64,000 nt of DNA from Chromobacterium vaccinii (GCF_000971335.1 NZ_JZJL01000002.1:1-64000), one strand, 5' to 3'. Positions 48,421 to 55,756 are shown, numbered from the stretch's first letter. Notes: generated from the sequence alone by a model not told the origin. Translations and numbers: made by a program.

Positions 48421-48740
48421 TTGGGCTGATCCAGGCGAAGCCCAACGTTTACCGCGCAATACAAATTAGTTTTGTGTCCGCTCCGCGGACAGATATTTAA
48501 GTGCCGGTTCCGCCCGGCTGGACGGGTCCATTTCTTTTGCTTCGCCAAAAGAAATGGATGAAAGAAAAGGCGACCCAGCAGCGCTGCGAAACCCCGACTC
48601 CAAAGCCCTTTCCAAGGCGCCGCCGAACTCGCGGGGCGCTAACGTCGCCCCGCTCAAACAAGCGGCGGCTTAAAACCTTGGAAAGGGCTTCGGAATCGGC
48701 TTGCGCTGATGGGATAGGGGCAAGTCGATTCGAGTCTACC
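48421..48740. repeat. 320-bp structured direct repeat, copy 1
   Basis: Nearly identical over its whole length to 49155-49474, in the same orientation. It contains nested hairpins: TTGGGCT..AGCCCAA (48421-48445); GTCCGC-TCC-GCGGAC; a 13-bp stem CCATTTCTTTTG / CAAAAGAAATGG; the arms AAGCCCTTTCCAAGG and CCTTGGAAAGGGCTT spaced about 60 bases; and GCGGGGCG / CGCCCCGC between them. ORFs are open through it on both strands but differ in translation between copies and have no family similarity, so I treat it as a non-coding repeat. With flanking AT-rich sequence it fills the gap 48379-48810. Confidence 0.85.
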
Positions 48741-48810
48741 CCACTGTCAGTTTTACTTTCAGAAGCATTCATAAAACAATCCATATAATCCTGGCTATTT
48801 TACATACCAC

Positions 48811-49146
48811 ATGAAACCATCAGATTACGACCTACATCTAGAACAACTGAAAAAAGACTCAGTTGACCGACTTCTAATTCGAGAAGAATTCTCATTACCT
48901 TCTTTTAATGAGCTCCATCAATATCTTTGTCAAAAAGCAGTAGAAATTAGAAGCGAATACATTGTTTCAAAACAGATCATTGCAACAATACTTTCAGCGA
49001 AAAATGCCATCGAAAATAGTACCTCAATAAATATTGAGGCACGTAACAACATTGATTTAGCGAATAAGTTTCTCTTCTTGCTAGAAATGATTGCGAAAGA
49101 CGAGGAGCCTATGAACAGGAAGCCCGGCATCCCCCGTATTATTTAG
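48811..49146 (+). CDS. Orphan AT-rich gene between two direct repeats
   Basis: 111-aa predicted protein, helical and charged (HLEQLKKDSVDRLLIREEF at the start; a long helix about residues 38-95; ending MNRKPGIPRII). No signal peptide, no membrane helix, one cysteine. I do not recognise a family. AT-rich like the DUF262-HEPN pair. No clear ribosome-binding site precedes the ATG. It lies exactly between the two 320-bp repeats, with the second repeat starting 8 bases after its stop, which suggests it travels with the repeat or was inserted by recombination. Confidence 0.5.
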   Translation: MKPSDYDLHLEQLKKDSVDRLLIREEFSLPSFNELHQYLCQKAVEIRSEYIVSKQIIATILSAKNAIENSTSINIEARNNIDLANKFLFLLEMIAKDEEPMNRKPGIPRII

Positions 49147-49154
49147 CAGGCCCA

Positions 49155-49474
49155 TTGGGCAGAGCCACGCGAAGTCCAATATTTATAACACAATGCTGAT
49201 TGGTTTTGCGTCCGCTCCGCGGACAGATGATTCAGTGCCGGTTCCGCCCGGCTGAACGGGTCCATTTCTTTTGCTTCGCCAAAAGAAATGGACGAAAGAA
49301 AAGACGACCCAACAGCGCTGCGAAACCCCGCCTCCAAAGCCCTTTCCAAGGCGCCGCCGAACTCGCGGGGCGCTAACATCGCCCCGCTCAAACAGGCGGC
49401 GGCTTAAAACCTTGGAAAGGGCTTCGGAGTCGGCTTGCGCTGATGGGATAAGGGCAAGTCGGTTCGATTCTACC
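49155..49474. repeat. 320-bp structured direct repeat, copy 2
   Basis: Second copy of the element at 48421-48740. Most differences are single-base substitutions, concentrated in the first 60 bases; the hairpin arms (CCTTGGAAAGGGCTT and partner, and the CAAAAGAAATGG stem) are preserved. It occupies nearly the whole gap between the 111-aa gene and the DUF3916-like gene. Confidence 0.85.
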
Positions 49475-49507
49475 TATTGCATTACAACAATCAGCCAAGT
49501 TATAAAT

Positions 49508-50050
49508 ATGACTACTCGTCAAATCTCTATCAGCAATAAAAAACTACGCGGCATTCCAAGGCGTTTACGAGCGCTATCCAATTGGGAAAAATCATTCCAT
49601 GGATACTTTCCTGATGGCCTGAAAAAGCAGGACAAATATTGGAATTACAAAATACCCGTGCATGAAAGCCTTGTCCAAGGAAAGCAAGCCAAAAGGCAAT
49701 TACAAGCCCAATGTGCTCAAAACCTTATCAATGCAGCGCACCACATTTTCCTTGCGAAACCATCAACAGCAACTGATTTTCGCGTTACGTGCACAATAGC
49801 CTTACCAGACATGTTCATCAGTGAGCTTTGCATCTTCTCGGATGAAAATTACTTCAACTTACATACATCGGCAGGAGAAAGTTACCTTGGAGAAAAAGAA
49901 ATAATCCAAGGTAGAAGCCTAGCCAAAGAATGGAACTTATCCATTCCTGAGAGTTTCTTTTAGCTAGGTGTGCTACGTACCAATATCGATGACGATGGAA
50001 ATCCATACGTTTCTGAATACTGGTACATTGGCGAAGTGAACAAACGATAG
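49508..50050 (+). pseudogene. DUF3916-like gene with an in-frame amber stop
   Basis: From ATG 49508 the frame encodes 151 residues with features I associate with DUF3916: RGIPRRLRALSNWEKSFHGY, then YWNYKIPVHESLVQGKQ, CAQNLINAAHHIFLAKP and LPDMFISELCIFSDENYF. A TAG codon at 49961-49963 stops it after NLSIPESFF. The same frame then continues with 28 sensible codons (LGVLRTNIDDDGNPYVSEYW, then YIGEVNKR) to TAG 50048-50050. This looks like a full-length protein of about 180 aa broken by one nonsense change, or a sequencing error. Function of the family is unknown. Moderately AT-rich. Confidence 0.65.
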
Positions 50051-50461
50051 AACAAGCCACCAGCTAATGCTGGCAACGCAACTTCATCACTTGGTTTGGA
50101 AAGAAACAGGACCTTTCCAACGCGCCCCCCTCCCTTCAAGCCTGCCGCCGGGTGGCAGGCCCGAGGTCTTAAGCGGCTGCCTGTTTGAGTCCCGCGACGT
50201 TAGCGCGCATCGCTGAGCGAATCTCTACGTGCGAGGCTTCGCCTCGCCCTGTGAGAGATTCGCACGCAGAGAGTTCAGCCGCGCCTCGGGCCTGACGGGA
50301 ACCGGCGGGAAGCCGCAGGCCAGGCTTGCAGGGTGGCCTTTAGGGGTGGAGGGGATATTTGGCCAGGCAAATATCCCCTCCCTGCCGCCGGGCAGCCCCG
50401 GCAATCCAAACCATCATCCGCGCAGCGGATTCCAAAAACCACATCACAGGCAAACCACCCG
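50051..50461. repeat. Gene-free region of hairpins, with a diverged inverted relative of the 320-bp repeat
   Basis: 411 bases without a convincing gene. Around 50170-50210 the plus strand reads TTAAGCGGCTGCCTGTTTGAG and GCGACGTTAGCG, which resembles the reverse complement of the 320-bp repeats (TTAAG..GCC.., TGTTTGAGCG, GCGACGTTAGCG). Two further strong hairpins follow: GCGAATCTC / GAGATTCGC (about 50216-50265) and a perfect 13-bp GAGGGGATATTTG / CAAATATCCCCTC (about 50350-50382). The latter may end the XRE transcript on the minus strand or an upstream plus-strand transcript. Confidence 0.55.
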
Positions 50462-50725
50462 CTACTTGCTCGCCTTGTCCAGCAAGCCGCCAAACATCTC
50501 CGGGTCCACCAAGTCTCTCAGCGCCACGCCCAGGGCGTCGGCCAATGCGCCCATATTGTCGATGGAGACATTGCGCTCGCCGCGCTCGATCTCTGACACA
50601 TAGGTTCTGCTCATCCCCGCCTGCAAAGCCAATGCCTCCTGCGACACATCGTGCAGGCGTCTGGCGATCCGCAGGTTGCGGGCGAAAACCGCGCGTGCGG
50701 TCAGGGGTTTCGTTGTGTTTTCCAT
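50462..50725 (-). CDS. XRE-family transcriptional regulator
   Basis: 87-aa single-domain HTH_3 protein: FARNLRIARRLHDVSQEALALQAGMSRTYVSEIERGERNVSI spans helices 1-4 (about residues 14-55), with MSRTYVSEIERG as recognition helix. Small XRE proteins of this size are phage-type repressors, antitoxins or controller proteins of restriction systems. No toxin or restriction gene is adjacent. A palindrome lies 15 bases above its start, suggesting autoregulation. Confidence 0.9.
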   Translation of the reverse strand: MENTTKPLTARAVFARNLRIARRLHDVSQEALALQAGMSRTYVSEIERGERNVSIDNMGALADALGVALRDLVDPEMFGGLLDKASK

Positions 50726-50739
50726 ACCCCGATAGCATC

Positions 50740-50755
50740 AGCGCTTGCTAGCGCT
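50740..50755. promoter_or_regulatory. Operator-like repeat upstream of the XRE gene
   Basis: Two AGCGCT boxes (each self-palindromic) are spaced by TGCT, forming an overall direct and near-inverted repeat just ahead of the XRE start codon. A natural site for autorepression. Confidence 0.45.
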
Positions 50756-50996
50756 TAAACCACGCGGTATGATTTTCAAAATGTTAACTATAAGTAACTT
50801 TTTGATTGTTATTGATATCTTCATGACACTCATTATGTGCTATGCGCTGCTTTGACAGCCACACATGGAGGTGCTTATGCAGAAAATTCCCATTCCGTGA
50901 TCTACGGCGCTTTGCCGTTGCCGCTCTGCCTTGACCATATCCAGAGCGTTGTCCACCCATCTACGACAACGCTCAATCAATAATGAGGGTTTTGCC
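50756..50996. other. AT-rich promoter region between XRE and the small plus-strand genes
   Basis: Contains AT-rich DNA (50760-50830). A well-placed ribosome-binding site GGAGGTG precedes a 7-codon frame (MQKIPIP, 50878-50901). The function of this mini-ORF, if translated, is unknown; it could be a leader peptide. No terminator or known RNA was recognised. Confidence 0.3.
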
Positions 50997-51119
50997 ATGC
51001 CTAGCATCACCCGCAGTTCCCCGCGCCTCGCGCTTTCCCTGAAAAACCGCCACTCCGCCCGCAGCCGCTGGCTGCTGCACAATCAAGCCCCCACCCATCG
51101 CCCAGCCTGCTGGCCATGA
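50997..51119 (+). CDS. Possible 40-aa upstream ORF coupled to the next gene
   Basis: ATG 50997 has GAGGG 6 bases upstream and encodes a basic 40-residue peptide ending ...THRPACWP. Its TGA overlaps the ATG of the following gene (ATGA at 51116-51119), which itself has no ribosome-binding site. Either it is a coupling leader or a frameshift has split a longer gene. Composition is Arg/Ser/Pro-rich with no recognisable domain. Confidence 0.35.
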   Translation: MPSITRSSPRLALSLKNRHSARSRWLLHNQAPTHRPACWP

Positions 51120-51412
51120 CCCGGCTGCACGAAGCCTTTGCTGCCTTGCAGGAGCAATTGGCGAACAAGGACCAAGCCAAGGTCAGAGAGCCGGCCGCGC
51201 GAGTGGCGCATTTGTGCCACGACATCGAACAGGCGGTGGTGGAGTCCATCTGCCACCTCGCCCACGGCCAGTTGGGTTTGCAGTCGGTCATCGATCTGCT
51301 CGCTTGCCTGGGCGACGACGTGCGCCTGCCATCCAGCCGCATCAAAGAATTGCTGGAGCCGCTGGACAAGCGTATGGGCGAGTCGCTGACGCTGCTCGCC
51401 CGCGTGCTGTAA
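51116..51412 (+). CDS. Small protein of unknown function (DUF1484-like?), intact copy
   Basis: 98-aa helical protein: LHEAFAALQEQLANKDQAKV, then AVVESICHLAHGQLGLQSVIDLLACLGDDV and LLEPLDKRMGESLTLLARVL. From memory it resembles DUF1484, small proteins reported mainly from Ralstonia and Chromobacterium, but I cannot confirm. It has no signal peptide or membrane helix. Translation probably depends on coupling with the upstream ORF. Its C-terminal 60 codons and terminator are duplicated at 52397-52647. Confidence 0.6.
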   Translation: MTRLHEAFAALQEQLANKDQAKVREPAARVAHLCHDIEQAVVESICHLAHGQLGLQSVIDLLACLGDDVRLPSSRIKELLEPLDKRMGESLTLLARVL

Positions 51413-51465
51413 GCCCTGCTCCATGAGCCCACAGCCTGCCTCCCTGCGGCAGGCTGTTTTTGATT
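51221..51465 (+). repeat. 245-bp direct duplication, copy 1 (3' end of small gene plus terminator)
   Basis: Matches 52397-52647 at most positions, from GACATCGAACAGGCGG through the shared stop context (CGTGCTGTAAGCCCTGCTCCAT) to the terminator GTTTTTGATT. The two copies bracket the secreted-protein gene. Confidence 0.8.
51430..51465 (+). terminator. Terminator after the small gene
   Basis: Stem ACAGCCTGCC / GGCAGGCTGT with a 7-nt loop, followed by TTTTTGATT. Confidence 0.88.
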
Positions 51466-51783
51466 CAAGGTTAACTAGGCGCGACGCAATACCCCGCCGG
51501 GTAATCGTTATACCAAGGACGCGGCCAGGCTATGCGACGGCGCTGCGCCAACATGAAATACACTTGGTACGTCTGACCCACCTGGCCATCCGCGCTCTGC
51601 CATCACTCTTAGGCCGGGCCTACTACCCAACCTGTTTTACACTTGCACCATCATTTCATTTACAATTTTTCTTGATTTTCATCATGCCAATAGCCTGCAC
51701 CTTTCTATCGCTCCCAGCTTCGCAATATCAACAGAGTCACCTCTTGCAGGACTGGCGATACGTATCCTCTTGGAACCACTGAA
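51466..51783. other. Intergenic stretch ahead of the secreted-protein gene
   Basis: 318 bases. A frame is open on the plus strand through most of it, but it has no ribosome-binding site and no coding character, so I do not call a gene. The A/T-rich part (51640-51700, TTTCATTTACAATTTTTCTTG) probably holds the promoter of the next gene. Confidence 0.35.
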
Positions 51784-52269
51784 ATGAACAAGAAATCAGC
51801 GTTTTTCATGCTTGCCTTCGCGCTTTCGTCCGGCGCTCAAGCAGGCAACATTAAGCACCTCTGCACCCCTGCAGAAAAAGTCATTTTCACTTGCGAAACA
51901 GGCAAAAAAGTAGCCTCTGTCTGCATGGTCGGCAAGCAAGGCCTGCATAGCCTCATCCAATACCGATTTGGCCAAATTGGCCACATGGAAATTTCCATCC
52001 CCGAGAATCCAGCAGGCCCATCGAATGCCGTTAGCTATGGAACGCTGAGCTACTCGGGCGGAGGTGGTGCCTATCTACGCTTCTCTCGTGGCAACTACCG
52101 ATATACGGCTTATACCGGGATGGGCAAGGGATGGGATAAAACTGGTATCACGGTGGAGAGGGATAACAAGCTGCTGGCTAATCTGCTATGCAAAAAGTCG
52201 GACGTTCCCAATGATTCGTTCTCCAGGCTGAATGTGCCGAAAGACAATATAGGATTTGAAATTCCATAA
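51784..52269 (+). CDS. Secreted protein of unknown function
   Basis: 161-aa protein with a clear signal peptide (KKSAFFMLAFALSSGAQA, cleavage after AQA near residue 19). The mature part begins GNIKHLCTPAEKVIFTCETGKKVASVC, whose three cysteines and one further C-terminal cysteine (NLLCKKSD) suggest disulfides in the periplasm. A beta-rich core with YSGGGGAYLRFSRGNYRYTAYTG and GKGWDKTGITVERD is a pattern I have seen in many uncharacterised proteobacterial exported proteins. It sits between the two copies of a 245-bp duplication. Function unknown. Confidence 0.8.
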   Translation: MNKKSAFFMLAFALSSGAQAGNIKHLCTPAEKVIFTCETGKKVASVCMVGKQGLHSLIQYRFGQIGHMEISIPENPAGPSNAVSYGTLSYSGGGGAYLRFSRGNYRYTAYTGMGKGWDKTGITVERDNKLLANLLCKKSDVPNDSFSRLNVPKDNIGFEIP

Positions 52270-52328
52270 TGGCAGCTTGCCATCGTTGCCCGAGAGTTGA
52301 GTGAACAAGCCAGCAGCCATGCTCCTGG

Positions 52329-52588
52329 ATGCTCACCCAATCTGCTCACGAAGCATTTACCACCTTGCGCCGGCTGAGATCAAACCAAGGCTCCAAGACA
52401 TCAAACAGGCGGTGGTTGAGTCCATCTGCCACCTCGCCCACGGCCAATTGGGTTTGCAGTCGGTCATCGAGCTGCTCGCTTGCCTGGGCGACGACGTACG
52501 CCTGCCATCCAGCCGCATCACGGTGTTGCTGGAGCCGCTGGACAAACGCATGGGCGAGTCGCTGTCGCTGCTCATCCGCGTGCTGTAA
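52329..52588 (+). pseudogene. Second, frameshifted copy of the small DUF1484-like gene
   Basis: ATG 52329 begins MLTQSAHEAFTTLRRL, matching LHEAFAALQEQL of the intact copy, but a deletion then shifts frame. The C-terminal part (QAVVESICHLAHGQLGLQSV to SLLIRVL) continues in another frame, which is open from ATG 52301. It is therefore a degraded copy, although a 95-aa chimeric product from 52301 is possible. Confidence 0.65.
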
Positions 52589-52647
52589 GCCCTGCTCCAT
52601 AAAAGCCCACAGCCTGCCCGCTTCCCAGCGGCAGGCTGTTTTTGATT
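52397..52647 (+). repeat. 245-bp direct duplication, copy 2
   Basis: Homologous to 51221-51465, including the stop-codon context and the terminator (ACAGCCTGCC / GGCAGGCTGT, then TTTTTGATT at 52639-52647). Scattered substitutions show the duplication is not recent. Confidence 0.8.
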
Positions 52648-52749
52648 TCGCGGAATGCCAAGGCTGAAAGGTGGCAATATCGGAGTATCTCTCGCCGGGT
52701 ACTGCCCCCTACGGCTCCGGCCCATCACTTGCTTAATTGGAACCGCCGC

Positions 52750-53135
52750 ATGCTCCACCATATTTCCCTTGGCATCTCCAACCTGAACCGCTCCCGCGCT
52801 TTTTACGATGCGGTACTAGCTCCCCTAGGTTACGTCCGTGTCTTTGAACATGACACGGCAGTCGGTTACGGCAAAGAAGGCGGCGGCGATAAGTTGTCTC
52901 TGAAATGGGTCCCAGAGGTCACGCTCCCCGGCGATGGATTTCATCTGGCTTTTGCGGCAAGTACGCCCGATCAAGTCAGCGCCTTTCACGCGGCAGCGCT
53001 GCAACACGGGGGGGGGGCTGCAACGGCGCGCCGGGATTTCGCCCCCACTATGGTTCCCATTACTTCGCGGCCTTCGTCATTGATCCCGATGGTTACCGTA
53101 TCGAAGCCGTGATTAATGGGAAGCCCTCAGTCTGA
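52750..53135 (+). pseudogene. VOC-family (glyoxalase-like) gene, frameshifted at a G10 tract
   Basis: ATG 52750 encodes MLHHISLGISNLNRSRAFYDAVLAPLGY, a typical VOC start, through to AFHAAALQHGG. At a run of ten Gs (53008-53017) the frame is lost. The correct continuation (CNGAPGFRPHYGSHYFAAFV, then IDPDGYRIEAV) lies in another frame and ends at 53135. Removing two Gs or adding one restores a protein of about 127 aa. Such homopolymers are classical slipped-strand phase-variation sites, so this could be an OFF allele, a true pseudogene or an assembly error. VOC proteins are small metal-dependent enzymes; the substrate is unknown. Confidence 0.75.
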
Positions 53136-53223
53136 GTTTGGGGCACGTCCAGCAAGGCTGAATGCGCTTGCGATAGCGCGTTTCCAGATCACGTCCAGAA
53201 AAGATCGTCCCCCCACGACGCCT

Positions 53224-53961
53224 CTATCCCTGCGCCGTGGGGCGGACGATGATTTCGCCCACGTCGACATCGGCCGGCTGCTCGATGGCAAACGCAATCG
53301 CCCGCGCCACCGCTTCTGGCGGCATCGCGAATGCCTCCATGCTGGCGGTGATCTGCGCTTTGACGGCCTGATTGGTCATCGACTCGGCAAAGTGGGTCCG
53401 CGTGAAGCCGGGTGAAATCACCGTCACCCGCAGCTTGTCGCCAGCCTCCTGCCTCAAGCCTTCGGAGATCGCGCGCACGGCGGCCTTGCTTGCCGCATAC
53501 ACCGCCATATTCGGCGCGATGCGATGCGCGGCGGTGGACGCGGTGTTGATGAAGTGGCCGAAGCCTTGCGAACGAAACACCGGCAGCGCCGCGTAGATTC
53601 CATACAGCACGCCTTTGATGTTCACGTCCACCATGTCATCCCAATCGTCGATGCGCAATTCATCTAGCGGGGAGATCGGGCCGATGCCGGCGTTGTTGAT
53701 CAATACGTCCAGCTTGCCGTAGCGCGCGCATGCTAGTTTGACCAGCTGCGACACGTCCTGCCGCCGCCTGACGTCCGCGCATTCCCATGCGCAGTGCCCG
53801 CCCGCTTGCTCGATCCGTTCGGCCAGCTGGCGGAGGCGATGTTCGCCACGCGCGCCCAACACCACCTTAGCTCCCCGCTCCGCCAACAGCAGCGCGGTTG
53901 CCGCGCCGATTCCGCTGCTCGCGCCGGTAATGGCCACGACCTTGTCTTTGATGGCCGACAT
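53224..53961 (-). CDS. Short-chain dehydrogenase/reductase
   Basis: 245-aa classical SDR. NAD(P)-binding TGASSGIGAATALLLAERGA at residue 13, NNAGIG near 89, catalytic Ser in NTASTAAHRIAP (about 141) and YAASK (Tyr about 155, Lys 159). An Arg after the second strand (LGARGEHRL) suggests NADP(H) preference. Likely a cytoplasmic oxidoreductase of the YdfG-like/serine-3-dehydrogenase-like group; substrate unknown. It is divergent from the AraC regulator, its probable controller. Confidence 0.9.
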   Translation of the reverse strand: MSAIKDKVVAITGASSGIGAATALLLAERGAKVVLGARGEHRLRQLAERIEQAGGHCAWECADVRRRQDVSQLVKLACARYGKLDVLINNAGIGPISPLDELRIDDWDDMVDVNIKGVLYGIYAALPVFRSQGFGHFINTASTAAHRIAPNMAVYAASKAAVRAISEGLRQEAGDKLRVTVISPGFTRTHFAESMTNQAVKAQITASMEAFAMPPEAVARAIAFAIEQPADVDVGEIIVRPTAQG

Positions 53962-54065
53962 GATGCTCTCCTTGTCTCGTATCCAGGAGCGTGCATGTTC
54001 GCCTACCCATCCCGTTCAATCTATAATCGATCCAGCTAAATTATTTATTGATCGTACAAATTGAT

Positions 54066-55013
54066 ATGGACCCGCTCTCCGATGTCTTCCACCTGCTAAA
54101 AGTCGAAAGCGTGCTGTCAGCGCGGTTCGAGGCGCATGGCGCTTGGTCTCTGCGGTTTTCCGCTTACCAGCACATGAAGTTCGGCGGCGTGCTGGCTGGC
54201 GCTTTCTGGCTGTGGTTCGAGGACGGCGCTCCGCCGCTCAGGCTGAACCAGGGCGATTTCTACCTGCTGACTCAAGGGCAGGCCTATTGCACCGGCAGCG
54301 ATCCCTCGCTCGCGCCTGCCGATGGCCGCGCGGTGCTCGCGGCGAATCGTTGCGAGGATGGCATCGTGCGCTATGGCCAGGCCGGGGAGACGGTCAGCGC
54401 GGCGGGCGGCCGTTTCGTTTTCGACTCGCACGCCAGCGGGCTCCTGCTGAAGTCGCTGCCGCCGCTGATCCATATTCCGGCCGCGTCGGAAACCGCGCCG
54501 GCGCTGCGCGCCACGTTGGATCTGCTCCGTTTTGAAACGGAAACCTCCCGCCCCGGCGCATCGGCGGCCGCGGCCAATCTGGCCAACCTGGTGCTGGTGC
54601 AAGTGCTGCGCGCGCATCTGACGTCCGGCGCGCATGCGCCGGGCTGGCTGGGCGCGCTGGCCGACCCAAGGATAGGCAAGGCCCTGGGCCTGATGCATGC
54701 GGACGTGGCCCGGCACTGGAAAGTGGATGAGCTTGCCGCGGCGGTGGCGATGTCGCGCACAGGGTTTTCCGAACGCTTCCGCACGCGGGTGGGCATGACG
54801 CCCATCGACTACCTCACCCATTGGCGCATGGCCAAAGCCAAGGCCGCGCTGGAGGCGGGGCAAAGCATCGCAACCGTCGCCGAGAGCATAGGCTATGGCT
54901 CGGAAGCGGCATTCCATTCCGCATTCAAGCGGATTGTCGGGCAAAGCCCGGGGCGCTATCGACGCCAACAAAGCTCAGGGCCGGCCGACAAATCGCCGAG
55001 GCGAGACAAATAA
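54066..55013 (+). CDS. AraC-family transcriptional regulator with cupin sensor
   Basis: 315-aa regulator. An N-terminal cupin domain (about 15-180; FSAYQHMKFGGVLAGAFWLW and LRLNQGDFYLLTQGQAYCTG are visible) is of the AraC-binding-like CupinRmlC_6 type. The C-terminal double HTH (about 205-300) has WKVDELAAAVAMSRTGFSERF, then SIATVAESIGYGSEAAFHSAFKR. The start MDPLSDVFHLLKVES is typical for this subfamily. Divergent from the SDR gene, which regulators of this type commonly activate. Confidence 0.92.
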   Translation: MDPLSDVFHLLKVESVLSARFEAHGAWSLRFSAYQHMKFGGVLAGAFWLWFEDGAPPLRLNQGDFYLLTQGQAYCTGSDPSLAPADGRAVLAANRCEDGIVRYGQAGETVSAAGGRFVFDSHASGLLLKSLPPLIHIPAASETAPALRATLDLLRFETETSRPGASAAAANLANLVLVQVLRAHLTSGAHAPGWLGALADPRIGKALGLMHADVARHWKVDELAAAVAMSRTGFSERFRTRVGMTPIDYLTHWRMAKAKAALEAGQSIATVAESIGYGSEAAFHSAFKRIVGQSPGRYRRQQSSGPADKSPRRDK

Positions 55014-55205
55014 ACGGCGCCATTCCTGGCTGAACATGGCCTGACCGGAATGTGGCTGGCTGGTGCTCCGCCAGCCAGCGCGGGCAGCCCTGCCACTCCA
55101 ATCCACATGCTTCACACATTCATTCCAGGTGGATATAGTCTGCCGTATCACATACCCTGCCACCACCGCTGGCTGCGGCATCGAACCAACCCAATCCATA
55201 CGGAG

Positions 55206-55625
55206 ATGAATGTGACGTCCAAATACACCGGGCAGTGCCTGTGCGGCGAAATCCATTATTCAGTCGATGTCGAGCCCCTGTTTGCCGGCAACTGCCACTG
55301 TAAAGACTGCCAGCGCAGCTCGGGCAGCGCCTATATACCGGCCATGTTGTTCCCGGAAAAAGAAGTGACGATATCTGGTACAGCCAAGTATTTCGAGACC
55401 ACGGCGGACAGCGGCAATACGCATGGCAGAGGCTTCTGTCCGAACTGCGGCGCCCAGCTGTTCGCCAAGTTCGGCGGCTTTCCCGGCATGCTGGGCATCA
55501 AGGCTGGCACGCTGAACGAAACCTCGCTTTACGCCCCCAAGCTGGATTTCCACGTGGCCAGCGCCGCGGCCTGGGACTTCATGAATCCCCAGCTTCCCAA
55601 GAAGCAAGGCCCGGCTCAGGATTAG
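55206..55625 (+). CDS. GFA-family (CENP-V/glutathione-dependent formaldehyde-activating-like) protein
   Basis: About 139-aa zinc protein. Zinc-binding cysteines are in GQCLCGEIHY (about 10-12), GNCHCKDCQRSSGSAY (about 30-35) and FCPNCGAQLF (about 79-82), the full GFA pattern. Despite the name, most members have no proven formaldehyde-activating role. Start: the GGAG sits directly against ATG 55206, whereas GTG 55212 is at ideal spacing, so translation may really begin at VTSKYTG. The frame is open further upstream without similarity. Confidence 0.88.
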   Translation: MNVTSKYTGQCLCGEIHYSVDVEPLFAGNCHCKDCQRSSGSAYIPAMLFPEKEVTISGTAKYFETTADSGNTHGRGFCPNCGAQLFAKFGGFPGMLGIKAGTLNETSLYAPKLDFHVASAAAWDFMNPQLPKKQGPAQD

Positions 55626-55653
55626 CGCATCACCAGGCATGGGGCGTATCTCT

Positions 55654-55715
55654 CTCCTGCCACTCGCCAGCCCCTGATCGCCGGCTCCTGCCACTCGCCA
55701 GCCCCTGATCGCCGG
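55654..55715. repeat. Perfect 31-bp tandem repeat, two units
   Basis: The unit begins CTCCTGCCACTCGCCAGCCC and ends TGATCGCCGG; two identical copies (55654-55684, 55685-55715) lie between the GFA gene and the terminator of the beta-propeller gene. Confidence 0.95.
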
Positions 55716-55722
55716 CATCGCG

Positions 55723-55756
55723 ATAAAAACAGGCCCTCCTGATCGCGGAGGACCTG
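55723..55756 (-). terminator. Terminator after the beta-propeller gene
   Basis: On the minus strand stem CAGGTCCTCC / GGAGGGCCTG (one wobble) with a 7-nt loop is followed by TTTTTATCG. Confidence 0.85.

Noticed and set aside
48421-48445. Integron attC site suggested by GTTGGGC and GCCCAAC
   Set aside because: The order is GTT...AAC rather than AAC...GTT, the unit is a simple short hairpin, and no integrase or array of attC-like sites is present.
48497-48788. ORFs on both strands inside the 320-bp repeats (for example starting MPVPPGWTGPF)
   Set aside because: They consist of the structured repeat itself and translate differently in the two copies; there is no coding signature or ribosome-binding site.
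49961-49963. Recoded UAG (pyrrolysine-like) in the DUF3916 gene
   Set aside because: There is no sign of pyrrolysine machinery in the window, and the family is not a methyltransferase. A nonsense mutation or sequencing error is simpler.
48379-50461. CRISPR array suggested by repeated blocks in the island
   Set aside because: The repeats are 320 bp long, only two in number and without spacer-sized units or cas genes.
50229-50603. Plus-strand ORF overlapping the XRE gene (124 codons)
   Set aside because: It runs antisense through a clear HTH gene and through hairpin DNA; no family similarity.
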